DNA from: Siphonodentalium dalli
Taxonomy: Eukaryota; Mollusca; Scaphopoda; Gadilida; Siphonodentaliidae
Reading direction: 5' to 3'
Length of the DNA: 64,000 nucleotides
NCBI GenBank assembly: GCA_032622095.1
Contig: CP136063.1
Location: forward strand, 10,647,814 to 10,711,813
Every line of letters begins with the position of its first letter. Position 1 is the stretch's first letter. The position numbers and the translations under genes are program-made. Shown here in pieces: positions 36,201 through 50,124 of this stretch. The notes below the pieces were generated by a model. It searched no databases and was not told the DNA's origin. It worked only from the letters and a program-made list of their open reading frames with translations.

Positions 36201-39200
36201 TTCCCGCACATATCACAAGGATACGAGCGATGTAAGGTTAAGTAACTTATAATGATACTTGATTTCCCTCACATATCACACGGATACGAGCGATGTAAGG
36301 TTAAGTGACTTATAATGATACTTGATTCCCCGCATATATCACAAGGATACGAGCGATGTAATGCTAACTGACTTATAATGATACTTGATTTCCCTCACAT
36401 ATCACACGATAAGAGCGATGTAAGGTTAAATAATTATAACGATACTTGATTTCCCTCCACATACCACACGATATGAGCGATGTTCGGTTAAGTGACTTAT
36501 AATGATACTTGATTTCCCGCACATATCACTCGATACGAGCGATGTTCGGTTAAGTGACTTATAATGATACTTGATTTCCCGCACATATCACACGGATACG
36601 AGCGATGTTCGGTTAAGTGACTTATAATGATATTTGATTTCCTGCACATATCACATGGATACGAGCGATGTAAGGTTAAGTGACTTATAATGATATTTGA
36701 TTTCCCGCACATATAACACGGATACGAGCGATGTAAGGTTAAATGACTTATAACGATACTTGATTTCCCTCCACATACCACACGATATGAGCGATGTTCG
36801 GTTAAGTGACTTATAATGATACTTGATTTCCCGCACATATCACTCGATACGAGCGATGTTCGGTTAAGTGACTTATAATGATACTTGATTTCCCGCACAT
36901 ATCACACGGATACGAGCGATGTTCGGTTAAGTGACTTATAATGATACTTGATTTCCTGCACATATACGATACGAGCGATGTTCGGTTAAGTGACTTATAA
37001 TGATACTTGATTTCCCGCACATATCACACGGATACGAGCGATGTTCGGTTAAGTGATTATAATGATACTTGATTTCCCGCACATATCACAAGATACGAGT
37101 GATGTAATGTTAAGTGACTTATAATGATACTTGATTTCCTGCATATATCACACGATACGAGCGATGTAAGGTTAAGTGACTTATAATGATACTTGATTTC
37201 CCGCACATATCACACGGATACGAGTGATGTAATGTTAAGTGACTTATAATGATACTTGATTTCCTGCATATATCACACGATACGAGCGATGTTCGGTTAA
37301 GTGACTCATAATGATACTTGATTTACCTCACATATCACACGATAAGAGCTATGTAATGCTAACTGACTTATAATGATACTTGATTTCCCTCCACATATCA
37401 CGCGATACGAGCGATGTTCGGTTAAGTGACTTATAATGATACTTGATTCCCCCCACATATCACACGGATACGAGCGATGTAAGGTTAAGTGACTTATAAT
37501 GATACTTGATTCCCCTCACATATCACACGATACGAGCGATGTAAGGTTAAGTGACTTATAATGATACTTGATTTCCCGCACATATCACACGGATACGAGC
37601 GATGTAAGGTTAAGTGACTTATAATGATACTTGATTTCCCGCACATATCACACGGATACGAGCGATGTAAGGTTAAGTGACTTATAATGATACTTGATTT
37701 ACCTCACATATCACACGATACGAGCGATGTAAGGTTAAGTGACTTATAATGATACTTGATTTCCCTTCACATATCACAAGGATACGAGAGATTTTCGGTT
37801 AAGTGACTTATAATGATACTTGATTTCCCCCACATATCACACGGATACGAGCGATGTTCGGTTAAGTGACTTATAATGATACTTGATTTCCCTCACATAT
37901 CACACGATACGAGCGATGTTCGGTTAAGTGACTTATAATGATACTTGATTCCCCTCACATATCACACGATACGAGAGATTTTCGGTTAAGTGACTTATAA
38001 TGATACTTGATTTCCCCCACATATCACACGGATACGAGCGATGTTCGGTTAAGTGACTCATAATGATACTTGATTTCCCCAACATATCACACGATACGAG
38101 CGATGTTCGGTTAAGTGACTCATAATGATAATTGATTTCCCGCATATATCACACGGATACGAGCGATGTAAGGTTAAGTGACTTATAATGATACTTGATT
38201 TCCCGCACATATCACACGGATACGAGCGATGTAAGGTTAAGTGACTTATAATGATACTTGATTTCCCGCACATATCACACGATACGAGCGATGTTCGGTT
38301 AAGTGACTCATAATGATACTTGATTTCCCGCACATATCACATGGATACGAGCGATGTAAGGTTAAGTGACTTATAATGATACTTGATTTCCCGCACATAT
38401 CACACGGATACGAGCGATGTTCGGTTAAGTGACTTATAATGATACTTGATTTCCCGCACATATCACACGATACGAGCGATGTTCGGTTAAGTGACTCATA
38501 ATGATACTTGATTTCCCGCACATATCACACGGATACGAGCGATGTTCGGTTAAGTGACTCATAATGATACTTGATTTCCCGCACATATCACATGGATACG
38601 AGCGATGTAAGGTTAAGTGACTTATAATGATACTTGTTTTCCCGCACATATCACACGATACGAGCGATGAAAGGTTAAGTGACTTATAATGATACTTGAT
38701 TTCCCTCACATATCACACGATACGAGCGATGTAATGTTAAGTTACTTATAATGATACTTGATTTCCTGCACATATCACACGATACGAGCGATGTTCGGTT
38801 AAGTGACTTATAATGATACTTGATTCACCTCACATATCACACGATACGAGCGATGTAATGTTAAGTGACTTATAATGATACTTGATTTCCCGCACATATC
38901 ACATGGATACGAGCGATGTTCGGTTAAGTGACTTATAATGATACTTTATTTCCCTCACATATCACACGATACGAGCGATGTAATGTTAAGTTACTTATAA
39001 TGATACTTGATTTCCCGCACATATCACATGGATACGAGCGATGTTCGGTTAAGTGACTTATAATGATACTTGATTTCCCTCACATATCACACGATACGAG
39101 CGATGTAATGTTAAGTTACTTATAATGATACTTGATTTCCCGCACATATCACATGGATACGAGCGATGTTCGGTTAAGTGATTATAATGATACTTGATTT

Positions 39201-42200
39201 CCCGCACATATCACACGATACGAGCGATGTAATGTTAAGTTACTTATAATGATACTTGATTTCCCGCACATATCACACGATACGAGCGATGTTCGGTTAA
39301 GTGACTTATAATGATACTTGATTCCCCTCACATATCACACGATACGAGCGATGTTTGGTTAAGTGACTTATAATGATACTTGATTTCCCTCACATATCAC
39401 ATGGATACGAGCGATGTTCGGTTAAGTGACTTATAATGATACTTGATTTCCCTCACATATCACACGGATACGAGCGATGTAAGGTTAAGTGACTTATAAT
39501 GATACTTGATTTCCTGCACATATCACACGGATACGAGCGATGTAATGTTAAGTTACTTATAATGATACTTGATTTCCCTCACATATCACACGGATACGAG
39601 CGATGTTCGGTTAAGTGACTTATAATGATACTTGATTTCCCGCACATATCACATGGATACGAGCGATGTTCGGTTAAGTGACTTATAATGATACTTGATT
39701 TCCCTCACATATCACACGATACGAGCGATGTAATGTTAAGTTACTTATAATGATACTTGATTTCCCGCACATATCACATGGATACGAGCGATGTTCGGTT
39801 AAGTGATTATAATGATACTTGATTTCCCGCACATATCACATGGATACGAGCGATGTTCGGTTAAGTGATTATAATGATACTTGATTTCCCTCCATATATT
39901 ACACGATACGAGCGATGTAAGGTTAAGTGACTTATAATGATACTTGATTTCCCTCACATATCACACGATACGAGCGATGTAATGTTAAGTTACTTATAAT
40001 GATACTTGATTTCCCGCACATATCACATGGATACGAGCGATGTTCGGTTAAGTGATTATAATGATACTTGATTTCCCGCACATATCAAACGGATACGAGC
40101 GATGTTCGGTTAAGTGATTATAATGATACTTGATTTCCCGCACATGTCAAACGGATACGAGCGATGTTCGGTTAAGTGACTCATAATGATACTTGATATC
40201 CCTCCATATATTACACGATACGAGCGATGTAAGGTTAAGTGACTTATAATGATACTTGATTTCCCTCCATATATCACACGGATACGAGCGATGTTCGGTT
40301 AAGTGACTTATAATGATACTTGATTTACCGCACATATCACACGATACGAGCGATGTAATGTTAAGTGACTTATAATGATACTTGATTTCCCGCACATATC
40401 ACACGGATACGAGCGATGTAAGATTAAGTGACTTATAATGATACTTGATTTCCCGCACATATCACACGGATACGAGCGATGTAAGGTTAAGTGACTTATA
40501 ATGATACTTGATTTCCTGCACATATCACACGATACGAGCGATGTTCGGTTAAGTGACTTATAATGATACTTGATTTCCCTCCATATATCACACGGATACG
40601 AGCGATGTTCGGTTAAGTGACTTATAATGATACTTGATTTACCGCACATATCACACGATACGAGCGATGTAATGTTAAGTGACTTATAATGATACTTGAT
40701 TTCCCGCACATATCACACGGATACGAGCGATGTAAGGTTAAGTGACTTATAATGATACTTGATTTCCCCCACATATCACACGGATACGAGCGATGTTCGG
40801 TTAAGTGACTTATAATGATACTTGATTTCCCCCACATATCACACGATACGAGCGATGTTCGGTTAAGTGACTTATAATTATACTTGATTTCCCGCACATA
40901 TCACACGATACGAGCGATGTTCGGTTAAGTGACTTATAATTATACTTGATTTCCCGCACATATCACATGGATACGAGCGATGTAATGTTAAGTGACTTAT
41001 AATGATACTTGATTTCCCGCACATATCACACGATACGAGCGATCTTTGGTTAAGTGACTCATAATTATACATGTACTTGATTTCCCGCACATATCACAAG
41101 GATACGAGCGATGTAAGGTTAAGTGACTCATAATTATACTTGATTTCCCGCACATATCACACGATAGGAGCGATGTTCGGTTAAGTGACTTATAATGATA
41201 CTTGATTTCCCGCACATATCACACGATACGAGCGATGTTCGGTTAAGTGACTTATACTGATACTTGATTTCCCGCACATATCACACGATGCGAGCGATGT
41301 TCGGTTAAGTGACTTATAATTATACTTGATTTCCCGCACACATCACACGATACGAGCGATGTTCGGTTAAGTGACTTATAATGATACTTGATTTCCCGCA
41401 CATGTCACACGATACGAGCGATGTAAGGCGAAGTGACTTATAATGATACTTGATTTCCTCCACATACCACACGATACGAGCGATGTAAGGTTAAGTGACT
41501 TATAATGATACTTGATTTGCCTCCACATATCACACGGATACGAGCGATGTAAGGTTAAGTGACTTATGATACTTGATTTCCCGCACATGTCACACGATAC
41601 GAGCGATGTAAGGTGAAGTGACTTATAATGATACTTGATTTCCTCCACATACCACACGATAAGAGCGATGTAAGGTGAAGTGACTTATAATGATACTTGA
41701 TTTCCTCCACATACCACACGATACGAGCGATGTAAGGTTAAGTGACTTATAATGATACTTGATTTCCTCCACATACCACACGATACGAGCGATGTAAGGT
41801 TAAGTGACTTATAATGATAATTGATTTCCCGCACATATCACACGATACGAGCGATGTAAGGTTAAGTGACTTATAATGATACTTGATTTCCCGCACACAT
41901 CACATGGATACGGACGACTACTTGTATAAATTATCTTATATGTTTACGGATTCATAATGATACTTGATTTCCCGCACATATCACATGGATGTGGACGACT
42001 ACTTGTATAAATTATGTTATATGTTTACGTGATTCATACTGATACTTGATTTCCCGCACATATCACATGGATGTGGACGATCCTCGGTGTGTATGCTCTT
42101 ATTTGTCGTCAAATAATTTACATGACCATATAATTTATACTTGATTTCCCGCACATATCACACGACACGAGCGCCATTCGGTTAAGTGAATTATAATGAT

Positions 42201-43060
42201 ACTTTATTTCCCGCACATATCACATGAATATGAGCGATGTAAGGTTAAGTGACTTATAATTATTCTTGATTTCCCGCACATATCACATGGATACGAGCGA
42301 TGTAAGGTTAAGTGACTTATAATGATACTTGATTTCCTGCATATATCACACGATACGAGCGATGTTCGGTTAAGTGACTTATAATTATACTTGATTTCCC
42401 GCACATATCACACGATACGAGCGATGTTCGGTTAAGTGACTTATAATGATACTTGATTTCCCGCACATACCACATGGATATGAGCGATGTTCGGTTAAGT
42501 GACTTATAATGATACTTGATTTCCTCCACATACCACACGATACGAGCGATGTAAGGTGAACTTGAAGTGACTTATAATGATACTTGATTTCCTCCACATA
42601 CCACACGATACGAGCGATGTTCTGTTAAGTGACTTATAATGATACTTGTATAAATTATCTTATATGTTTACGGATTCATAATGATACTTGATTTCCCGCA
42701 CATGGATACGAGTGATGTTCGGTTAAGTGACTTATAATGATACTTGATTTCCCGCACATGGATACGAGTGATGTTCGGTTAAGTGACTTATAATGATACT
42801 TCATTTACTGCATATATCACACGATAAGAGCGATGTAAGGTTAAGTGACTTATAATGATACTTGATTTCCCGCACATGGATACGAGTGATGTTCGGTTAA
42901 GTGACTTATAATGATACTTGATTTCCCGCACATGGATACGAGTGATGTTCGGTTAAGTGACTTATAATGATACTTGATTTCCCGCACATGGATACGAGTG
43001 ATGTTCGGTTAAGTGACTTATAATGATACTTGATTTCCCGCACATATCACATGGATATGG
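27292..43060 (-). repeat. ZNF-derived satellite array, block 2
   Basis: Roughly 250 monomers, in the same family and orientation as block 1 but richer in cccgcacatatcac and tgattcc/cctccacat variants. It contains multi-kilobase higher-order duplications between about 28.4 and 40.5 kb. Toward the right end (41.9-43.1 kb) the monomers become irregular and include ~82-84-bp units resembling undeleted fingers, bordering the ZNF copy. No gene. Confidence 0.94.
28680..40500 (-). repeat. Three tandem higher-order satellite blocks (3.3-4.4 kb)
   Basis: Private variants recur at fixed offsets. A truncated monomer (tgcacatatacgatac) is at ~29581, ~32895 and ~36957, shifts of 3314 and 4062 bp. A monomer reading cacaACGatacg is at ~32026 and ~36088. 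The 29.1-29.65 kb segment recurs at 32.4-32.96 and 36.5-37.0 kb. The 35.7-kb segment recurs at 40.15 kb (shift 4438). Approximate blocks are 28.68-31.99, 31.99-36.06 and 36.06-40.5 kb. Changing offsets show gain or loss of whole monomers inside blocks. Confidence 0.8.
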
Positions 43061-43110
43061 ACGATCATCGGAGTGTATGCTCTTATTTGTCGTCAAACAA
43101 TTTACACGAC
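41900..43110 (-). repeat. Transitional zone with ~84-bp finger-length units
   Basis: Among ordinary monomers lie longer units, for example at ~41.9-42.05 kb (ggacgactacttgtataaatt) and ~42.06-42.13 and 43.06-43.11 kb (ggacgatcctcgg or ggacgatcatcgg followed by tgtatgctcttatttgtcg). These keep the ~21 bp that the 62/63-mers lack and align with the cgat...cctcttatg part of neighbouring ZNF fingers. Several short monomers (gcacatggatacgagtgatg) are also present at 42.7-43.0 kb. Confidence 0.7.
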
Positions 43111-43483
43111 CATATAATTTAGCGCACAAATAAGATCAAACTCCTGCGTGCATTTTCTAATTGGCCATAAGTAGTTGTGTGAGTTATGTTATGAGACGTC
43201 TGGTGTCACTCTGATGGTAGGATGATTCCATGCACACATTACGTTGATACGGGCGATCACATCTGAGTGGATCATAATGATTTTTACACATGGACTATAT
43301 ACAATTATTCTTCAACAGAGATCACGGCAGACATAACTAAAAGTATTTAGAACCACATTTCAAAACATGCGTACACTTCAGCACATCTACAAAACATGTG
43401 TACCAGTCAACACTTTTTTTGGTGAGTGTGACCCTTTCAGCCTTAGTTGATCATAATATTAGTAGTCAGGTCGCTAGGCCGAA

Positions 43484-43881
43484 TTAATTATTTTTTAGAC
43501 ACACATCACGATCCTTAAAGTGAATCATATTACGCACAGTCAGACTACTCAGCCGAGTTAATCTCTTCTCGCACATATCGCGTTTATAGGGGCGATTCCC
43601 CTTGTGGATTTTCTTATACCTCGGAAGTTTACACAAATAAGTAAATGATTTCTCGGATATATCACATTGATATGGTCGATCCGCCGTGTGGATCATCATA
43701 TGTTTCGTCAGGTGACTCGACTCAGTAAATTATTTCACGCAACACATCACATTGGTATGGACGATCTCCCGTGTGGATCCTCTTATGCGAAGTCCGGTGA
43801 CTAGACTCAGTAAATGACTTCTTGCGCACATCGCATTAATACGGGCGATCACCCGGGTGGATCCACATATGCTTCGTCGGG
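43484..43881 (-). pseudogene. Decayed 3' zinc fingers of ZNF copy 1
   Basis: Degenerate C2H2 fingers continue beyond the stop of copy 1 in shifted frames. One open piece (43484-43699) still reads finger-like segments ending MMIHTADRPYQCDISEKSF and later fingers with lost ligands (YKRDMCEKRL). The interval 43110-43483 has no recognisable finger but aligns with 51000-51378 next to copy 2, so it belongs to the duplicated block. Confidence 0.75.
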
Positions 43882-44883
43882 TCACCCGACTGATACACAT
43901 GATTTCTCACACGTATCATATTGATATGGTCGATCTCCCGTATGTGTCCTCTTGTGTCTCGTCAGGTCACACGACACAGTAAATGACTTCTCGCACATAT
44001 CACATTGATACGGGCGATCCCCAGTGTGCACCCTCTTATGTTTCACCAGGCTACTCAACTGAGTGAACGATTTGTCGCATATATCACATTGATGTGGCCG
44101 ATCCCCCGTGTGGATCCTCTTATGTACAGTCAGGTGACTCGATTGAGTAAATGATTTCTCGCACACATCACAATGGTACGGGCGGTCTCCAGTGTGGACC
44201 CTCTTATGTCCAGTCAGGTGACTCGACCGAGTAAATGATTTCTCGCACACTTCACATTGATACGGGCGATCCCCAGTGTGCACCCTCTTATGTTTCACCA
44301 GGCTACTCAACTGAGTGAACGATTTGTCGCATATATCACATTTATACGGCCGATCCCCCGTGTGGATCCTCTTATGTACAGTCAGGTGACTCAGCTGAGT
44401 AAATGATTTCTCGCACACATCACATTGATACGGGTGATCACCCGTGTGGACCCTCTTATGTGTAGACAGGTGACTCGATCGAGTAAATGATTTATCGCAC
44501 ACATCGCATTGATACGGGCGATCACTCGCGTGTATTCTCTTATGTCTCACCAGGTTACTCGACTCAGTAAATGAATTGTCACACACATCGCATTGATACG
44601 GGCGATCTCCCGTGTGGATCATCTTATGTCTCGCCAGGACACTGGACTCAGTAAATGATTTATCACGTGACACATCACATTGATACGGGCGATCACTCGC
44701 GTGTATTCTCTTATGTACATCTTTAGTTGTACTGCATGTTTCCCAACATATATCGCACTGATATGAACGAATATCCTTATTGGGCAAACTGCTTAACGAA
44801 TCAACGCCTGTCTGTGACGTATTTACCGATTTGTGTTTATGTTCTCATGTCTCCATTGTTGATGACTCCACCTCCCCATACAT
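43882..44883 (-). pseudogene. C2H2 zinc-finger gene, copy 1, with early nonsense codon
   Basis: The frame matching copy 2 would start at the ATG at 44881-44883 but meets TGA at 44845-44847, where copy 2 has GGA (Gly). After the TGA the frame is open to 43882 but has no ATG before the fingers. It encodes two degenerate fingers (the second has lost a Cys: CDVSRDKSF), then eight canonical CX2CX12HX3H fingers joined by HTGDRPY or HASDRPY linkers, then a broken finger (YQYDTCEKSC). DNA-contact residues (-1,2,3,6) run ESNR, RSHT, QSHV, QSSK, RSHG, QSHV, QSSK, VCDR. No KRAB, BTB or ZAD domain is visible. It was probably a nuclear DNA-binding protein. It could still be made from another exon or start, so calling it a pseudogene is probable, not proven. 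Confidence 0.75.
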
Positions 44884-45300
44884 GATTTAACTGTATATGT
44901 ATATGTAATGTTTCTGTACAGTATCAAATGAGCCCTAGGCTTACATGAGATTACCTGACTAAAGCGAACAGAAAATCTCACGAAAGAGTTAAAATCATCG
45001 AACAGACAATCGATTCAGTTAAGTTAAGAAACAATAAGATGAAAATAAAAATTATTTCTGTCCAGAAAAAGGTGTTTAAATAAGTGGTCTTAAGCAGCGG
45101 GTGCGGAATAGAACAATGTCGCAATACATAGTTTATAAAAAAAGTAATTGCACTTGAAATATTTACAGCCCAGTAAACTATTATAGTACACAGTTTTCTT
45201 GACAATAACATGTTTATGATGAGAGAATTGACATATTCGACAATATTCACGGTGACAATTTGTCCGCCAACCTTACAGGGTGACGTGAGATAAATCTATC
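44884..45300. other. 5' flank of ZNF copy 1, part of a duplicated block
   Basis: Recognisably similar to 53045-53370 upstream of copy 2 (shared stretches such as gattacctgact, cagttaagttaagaaa, tggtcttaagcagcgg and agaacaatgtc). It should include the promoter or an upstream intron of the ancestral gene. No motif was identified with confidence. Confidence 0.6.
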
Positions 45301-45359
45301 GAAAAGTGTACATAATACAATGTCAGTGATCAGGTTAAAATACCCCAATAGTGAGCATT

Positions 45360-46250
45360 TATGCATGTTACTGAGCATTCAGGGATGTTACTGAGCATTC
45401 AGGCATGTTACTGAGCATTCGGGGTGTTTATAATTACAGTTTTAGCATGGATTCATTGATGATACTGAGCCTTCGTGATATTCCTAACGCATGGTGGCAG
45501 ACACTTTCAGCACTCTAATTAGTTGTCATGCGAGTAGCGACTCATGTCAAGCACCCGAATTGCGATCAAAATATTTGACCTGTGACCAGTATAAATTCGT
45601 ACATTTTTACTTTGTATTGATTGGCGGTTATCAAGTGTGGACTTGAAACTACAATCACAATTAATTTGGCGTGGATTCTGTAAACCTTCTGGTCGAAAAA
45701 CTGGAGAGGTCATATTCACACGCACTAATTCTCTGGTAGGAGACATGACATTGGGTGGTGATTGGTTTGGTCCACCGACAACGGTGAACAATCGTCTAAC
45801 AGGCTTTGAGTTTCACATGATACAGAAACTTAAAAAGAAATCACATATGTTAAACGTGTTATAGTTTATTACTGACCCTTCGGGTGTTTGTGATTAAAGT
45901 TTAAGAATGGATTCATGGATGACACTGATCCTTCGGGTGTTTGTAATTAAAGTTTAAGAATGGATTCATGGAGCACTAGATTTGCGATAAAATTGTGACC
46001 GGTATAAATTCGTACATTTTGACTGTATTGATTGGCGGTTATCATATGTGAACTTGAAATTAAAATCACCAAAAAATTGCGTGGATTCTGTAAACTTGAG
46101 AGGTCAAACTCACACGCACTAATTCTCTGTTAGGAGGCACGTCATGGGGTGGTGATTTGGTTTGAATTGGTTTGGTTTATATCGGGTTTTGAGTTTGAGA
46201 CGATACAAAAACTTTTTAAAGACCACAAATGATTAAGGTTTAACTCATTA
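45360..46250. repeat. Short tandem repeats and a ~411-bp-offset duplication
   Basis: Three copies of a 20-bp unit (GATGTTACTGAGCATTCAGG) lie at about 45364-45424. A ~50-bp unit (ctgaYccttcgggtgtttg...gaatggattcatgga) is duplicated at about 45872-45975. A longer segment starting tgtgaccagtataaattcg at 45581 recurs, diverged, at 45992. No convincing gene. Confidence 0.8.
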
Positions 46251-46675
46251 ACACAGCATCTTGTCCACGTATGTCGCTAACAACTTAGGCAAGATATATG
46301 AGCCTACTGTTTTGCTTTTGTTGTTTTCTAACGATTACACGGTTGAACATATATATCATCTAACACAGGTTCCTCATATCAAAGCAGGGAATAACTTACT
46401 ACATTTAACAGTGTAGTCTACGTTTGATGTAGTGTTGTTTTTTTCAAACACATGGGTGACTCAAATCGGATAGATGGGGTGCTGAGGAAATCAGCTGTGC
46501 TGAAAGCTGCCAGGGTTGGTGGAATTACTAGCATATTTAAGCCTCATATATCCAAAAACCAGCAATACGTTTTTTAATAAAAATTGGCACAACATTGGAT
46601 GGCATCATTGCTTAGTGAATGGATTAACCGTGTTCCCCTTATACAAATTTAATATTGTTTTACCATAATAAAAAG

Positions 46676-47465
46676 CAATAGTTAATTTACAACAGTTATT
46701 CTAAACTATAGTTAATCGACAACGGTTATGTGGGTGATAAATTTACAACGGTTATTTGGGTGGTTAATTTATAACGGTTATTTGTGTGGTGAAAACCATA
46801 GTAAAACCATAGTTTTACAACTATTAATTTACAACGCTTATAACTATAGTTAATTTACAACGGTTATCTGAAACTATATAGTTAAATTACAACGGTTAAC
46901 TGAAACTATAGTTCAATTACAACGGTTAACTGAAACTATATAGTTAAATTACAACGGTTATCTGAAACTATAGTTAAATTACAACGGTTATCTTAAACTA
47001 TAGTTAAATTACAACGGTTATTTAAACTATAGTTAAATTACAACGGTTATCTGAAACTATAGTTAAATTACAACAGTTATCTGAAAATATAGTTAATTTA
47101 CAACGGTTATCTGAAACTATATAGTTAAATTACAACGGTTATCTGAAACTATAGTTAAATTACAACGGTTATCTGAAACTATAGTTAAATTTCAACGGTT
47201 ATCTGAAACTATATAGTTAAATTACAACGGTTATCTAAAACTATAGTTAAATTACAACGGTTATCTGAAACTATAGTTAAATTACAACGGTTATTTGAAA
47301 ATATAGTTAAATTACAACAGTTATCTGAAACTATAGTTAATTTACAACGGTTATCTGAAACTATATAGTTAAATTACAACGGTTATCTGAAACTATAGTT
47401 AAATTACAACGGTTATCTGAAACTATAGTTAAATTACAACGGTTATCTGAAACTATAGTATATTT
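46676..47465. repeat. 30-bp AT-rich minisatellite
   Basis: About 25 copies of a 30-bp unit (AACTATAGTTAAATTACAAC plus ggttatctga), with 32-bp variants carrying an extra TA (aactatatagtt). The left end is more diverged. Each unit contains the palindrome AACTATAGTT and the motif AACGGTTA, which resembles a Myb recognition sequence. The interval 46250-46675 to its left and 47466-47800 to its right show no gene. Confidence 0.9.
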
Positions 47466-47799
47466 CCAACAATTATTATTATAGTGAATAGTTTCAAATC
47501 TCATCGTTGCGACCACCGACAGCATTTATAACGTAGCCAGGTTAGGCTCGCGGTATCCGGTTTCTCGCACGCTCAGTATAACCATCGCTGTATTCAACTT
47601 CCTGTAAGGATTATCTTGTTATGAGTCACAGTCCGGTGTCACTTATCTAATGCATCACCAAGTGAATAATTTGTCGCACGCGTACGGCCGGTCGCATGTA
47701 TTCACTATCCTATGTTTTTTCAAATGACACAAGAAACAAACTGATAACATAATTATCCCTCATGGAAACGGGTTTCTATGAATGTTCTTATTTGTCTTA

Positions 47800-50124
47800 A
47801 GCGACTCATAATGATACTTGATTTCCCGCACATATCACACGGATACGAGCGATGTTCGGTTAAGTGACTTATAATGATACTTGATTTCCCGCATATACCA
47901 CATGGATACGAACGATGTTCGGTTAAGTGACTCATACTTATATTTGACTTCCCGCACATATCACATGGATACGAGCGATGTTCAGTTAAGTGACTCACAA
48001 TGATACTTGATTTCCCCGCACATATCACATGGATACGAGCGATGTAAGGTTAAGTGACTTATAATGATACTTGATTTCCCTCCACATATCACATGGATAC
48101 GAGCAATTTTCAGTTAAGTGACTTATAATGATACTTTATTTCCCGCACATATCACACGATACGAGCGATGTTCGGTTAAGTGACTTATAATGATATTTGA
48201 TTTCCCGCACATATCAATGGATACGAGCGATGTTCGGTTAAGTGACTCATAACGATACTTGATTTCCTGCACATATCACACGGATACGAGCGATGTAAGG
48301 TTAAGTGACATATAGTGATACTTGATTTCACGCACATATCACATCGATACGAGCGATGTTCGGTTAAGTGACTCATATAATATTTGATTTCCCGCACATA
48401 TCACATGGATACGAGCGATGTTCGGTTAAGTGACTCATAACGATACTTTATTTCCTGCACATATCACATGGATACGAGCGATGTAAGGTTAAGTGACTTA
48501 TAATAATACTTGATTTCCTCACGTAGCACACGGATACGAGCGATGTAAGGTTAAATGACTTATAGTGATACTTGATTTCACGCACATATCACATCGATAC
48601 GAGCGATGTAAGGTTAAGTGACTCATAATGATACTTAATTCCCCGCACATATCACATGGATACGAGCGATGTAAGGTTTAGTGACTTATACTGATACTTG
48701 ATTTCCTCCACATATCACACGATACGAGCGACGTAATGTTAAGTGACTTATAATAATACTTGATTTCCTCACGTAGCACACGGATACGAGCGATGTATGG
48801 TTTAGTGACTTATAATGATACTTGATTTCCCTCCACATATCACACGGTTACGAGCGATGTTCTGTTAAGTGACGAATAATGATACTTGATTTCCCGCACA
48901 TATCACATGGATACGAGCGATGTTCGGCTAAGTGGCTCATATAATATTTGATTTCCCGCACATATCACACGGCTACGAGCGATGTAATGTTAAGTGACTT
49001 ATAATGATACTTGATTTCCTCCACATATCACACGATACGAGCGATGTAATGTTAAGTGACTTATAATGATACTTGATTTCCCTCCACATATCACACGATG
49101 CGAGCGATGTAAGGTTAAGTAACTTATAATGATACTTGATTTCCCCCACATACCACACGATAAGAGCGATGTAAGGTTAACTGACTTATAATGATACTTG
49201 ATTTCCTCCACATATCACACGATACGAGCGATGTAATGTTAAGTGACTTATAATGATACTTGATTTCCCTCCATATATCACACGGATATGAGCGACGTTT
49301 GGTTAAGTGACTCATAATGATACTTGATTTCCCGCACATATCACATGGATACGAGCGATGTTCGGCTAAGTGACTCATATAATATTTGATTTCCCGCACA
49401 TATCACACGGCTACGAGCGATGTAATGTTAAGTGACTTATAATGATACTTGATTTCCTCCAAATATCACACGGATACGAGCGATGTTCTGTTAAGTGACG
49501 AATAATGATACTTGATTTCCCGCACATATCACATGGATACGAGCGATGTTCGGCTAAGTGACTCATATAATATTTGATTTCCCGCACATATCACACGATA
49601 AGAGCGATGTAATGTTAAGTGACTTATAATGATACTTGATTTCCCTCCACATATCACACGGATACGAGCGATGTTCTGTTAAGTGACGAATAATGATACT
49701 TAATTTCCCGCACATATCAGACGGCTACGAGCGATGTAATGTTAAGTGACTTATAATGATACTTGATTTCCCTCCACATATCACACGGATACGAGCGATG
49801 TTCTGTTAAGTGACGAATAATGATACTTAATTTCCCGCACATATCAGACGGCTACGAGCGATGTAAGGTTAAGTGACTTATAATGATACTTGATTTCCCT
49901 CCATATATCACATGGATATGAGCGACGTTCGATTAAGTGACTCATAATGATACTTGATTTCCCTCCACATATGACACGATACGAGCAATGTTCTGTTTAG
50001 TGACTTATAATGATATTTGATTTCCCGCACATATCAATGGATACGAGCGATGTTCGGTTAAGTGACTCATAACGATACTTGATTTCCTGCACATATCACA
50101 CGGATACGAGCGATGTAAGGTTAA
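47800..50124 (-). repeat. ZNF-derived satellite array, block 3
   Basis: About 37 monomers, more diverged than blocks 1 and 2, with variants such as ctcataTAATatttgatt and cctcacgtagcac and local repeats of two or three monomers (for example 49.3-49.9 kb). Same orientation as the ZNF copies. It ends at GGTTAA where a MITE is inserted. Confidence 0.92.

Noticed and set aside
45637-45864. 75-residue plus-strand frame
   Set aside because: The frame is not kept in the diverged duplicate at about 46.05-46.23 kb, and no domain is visible.
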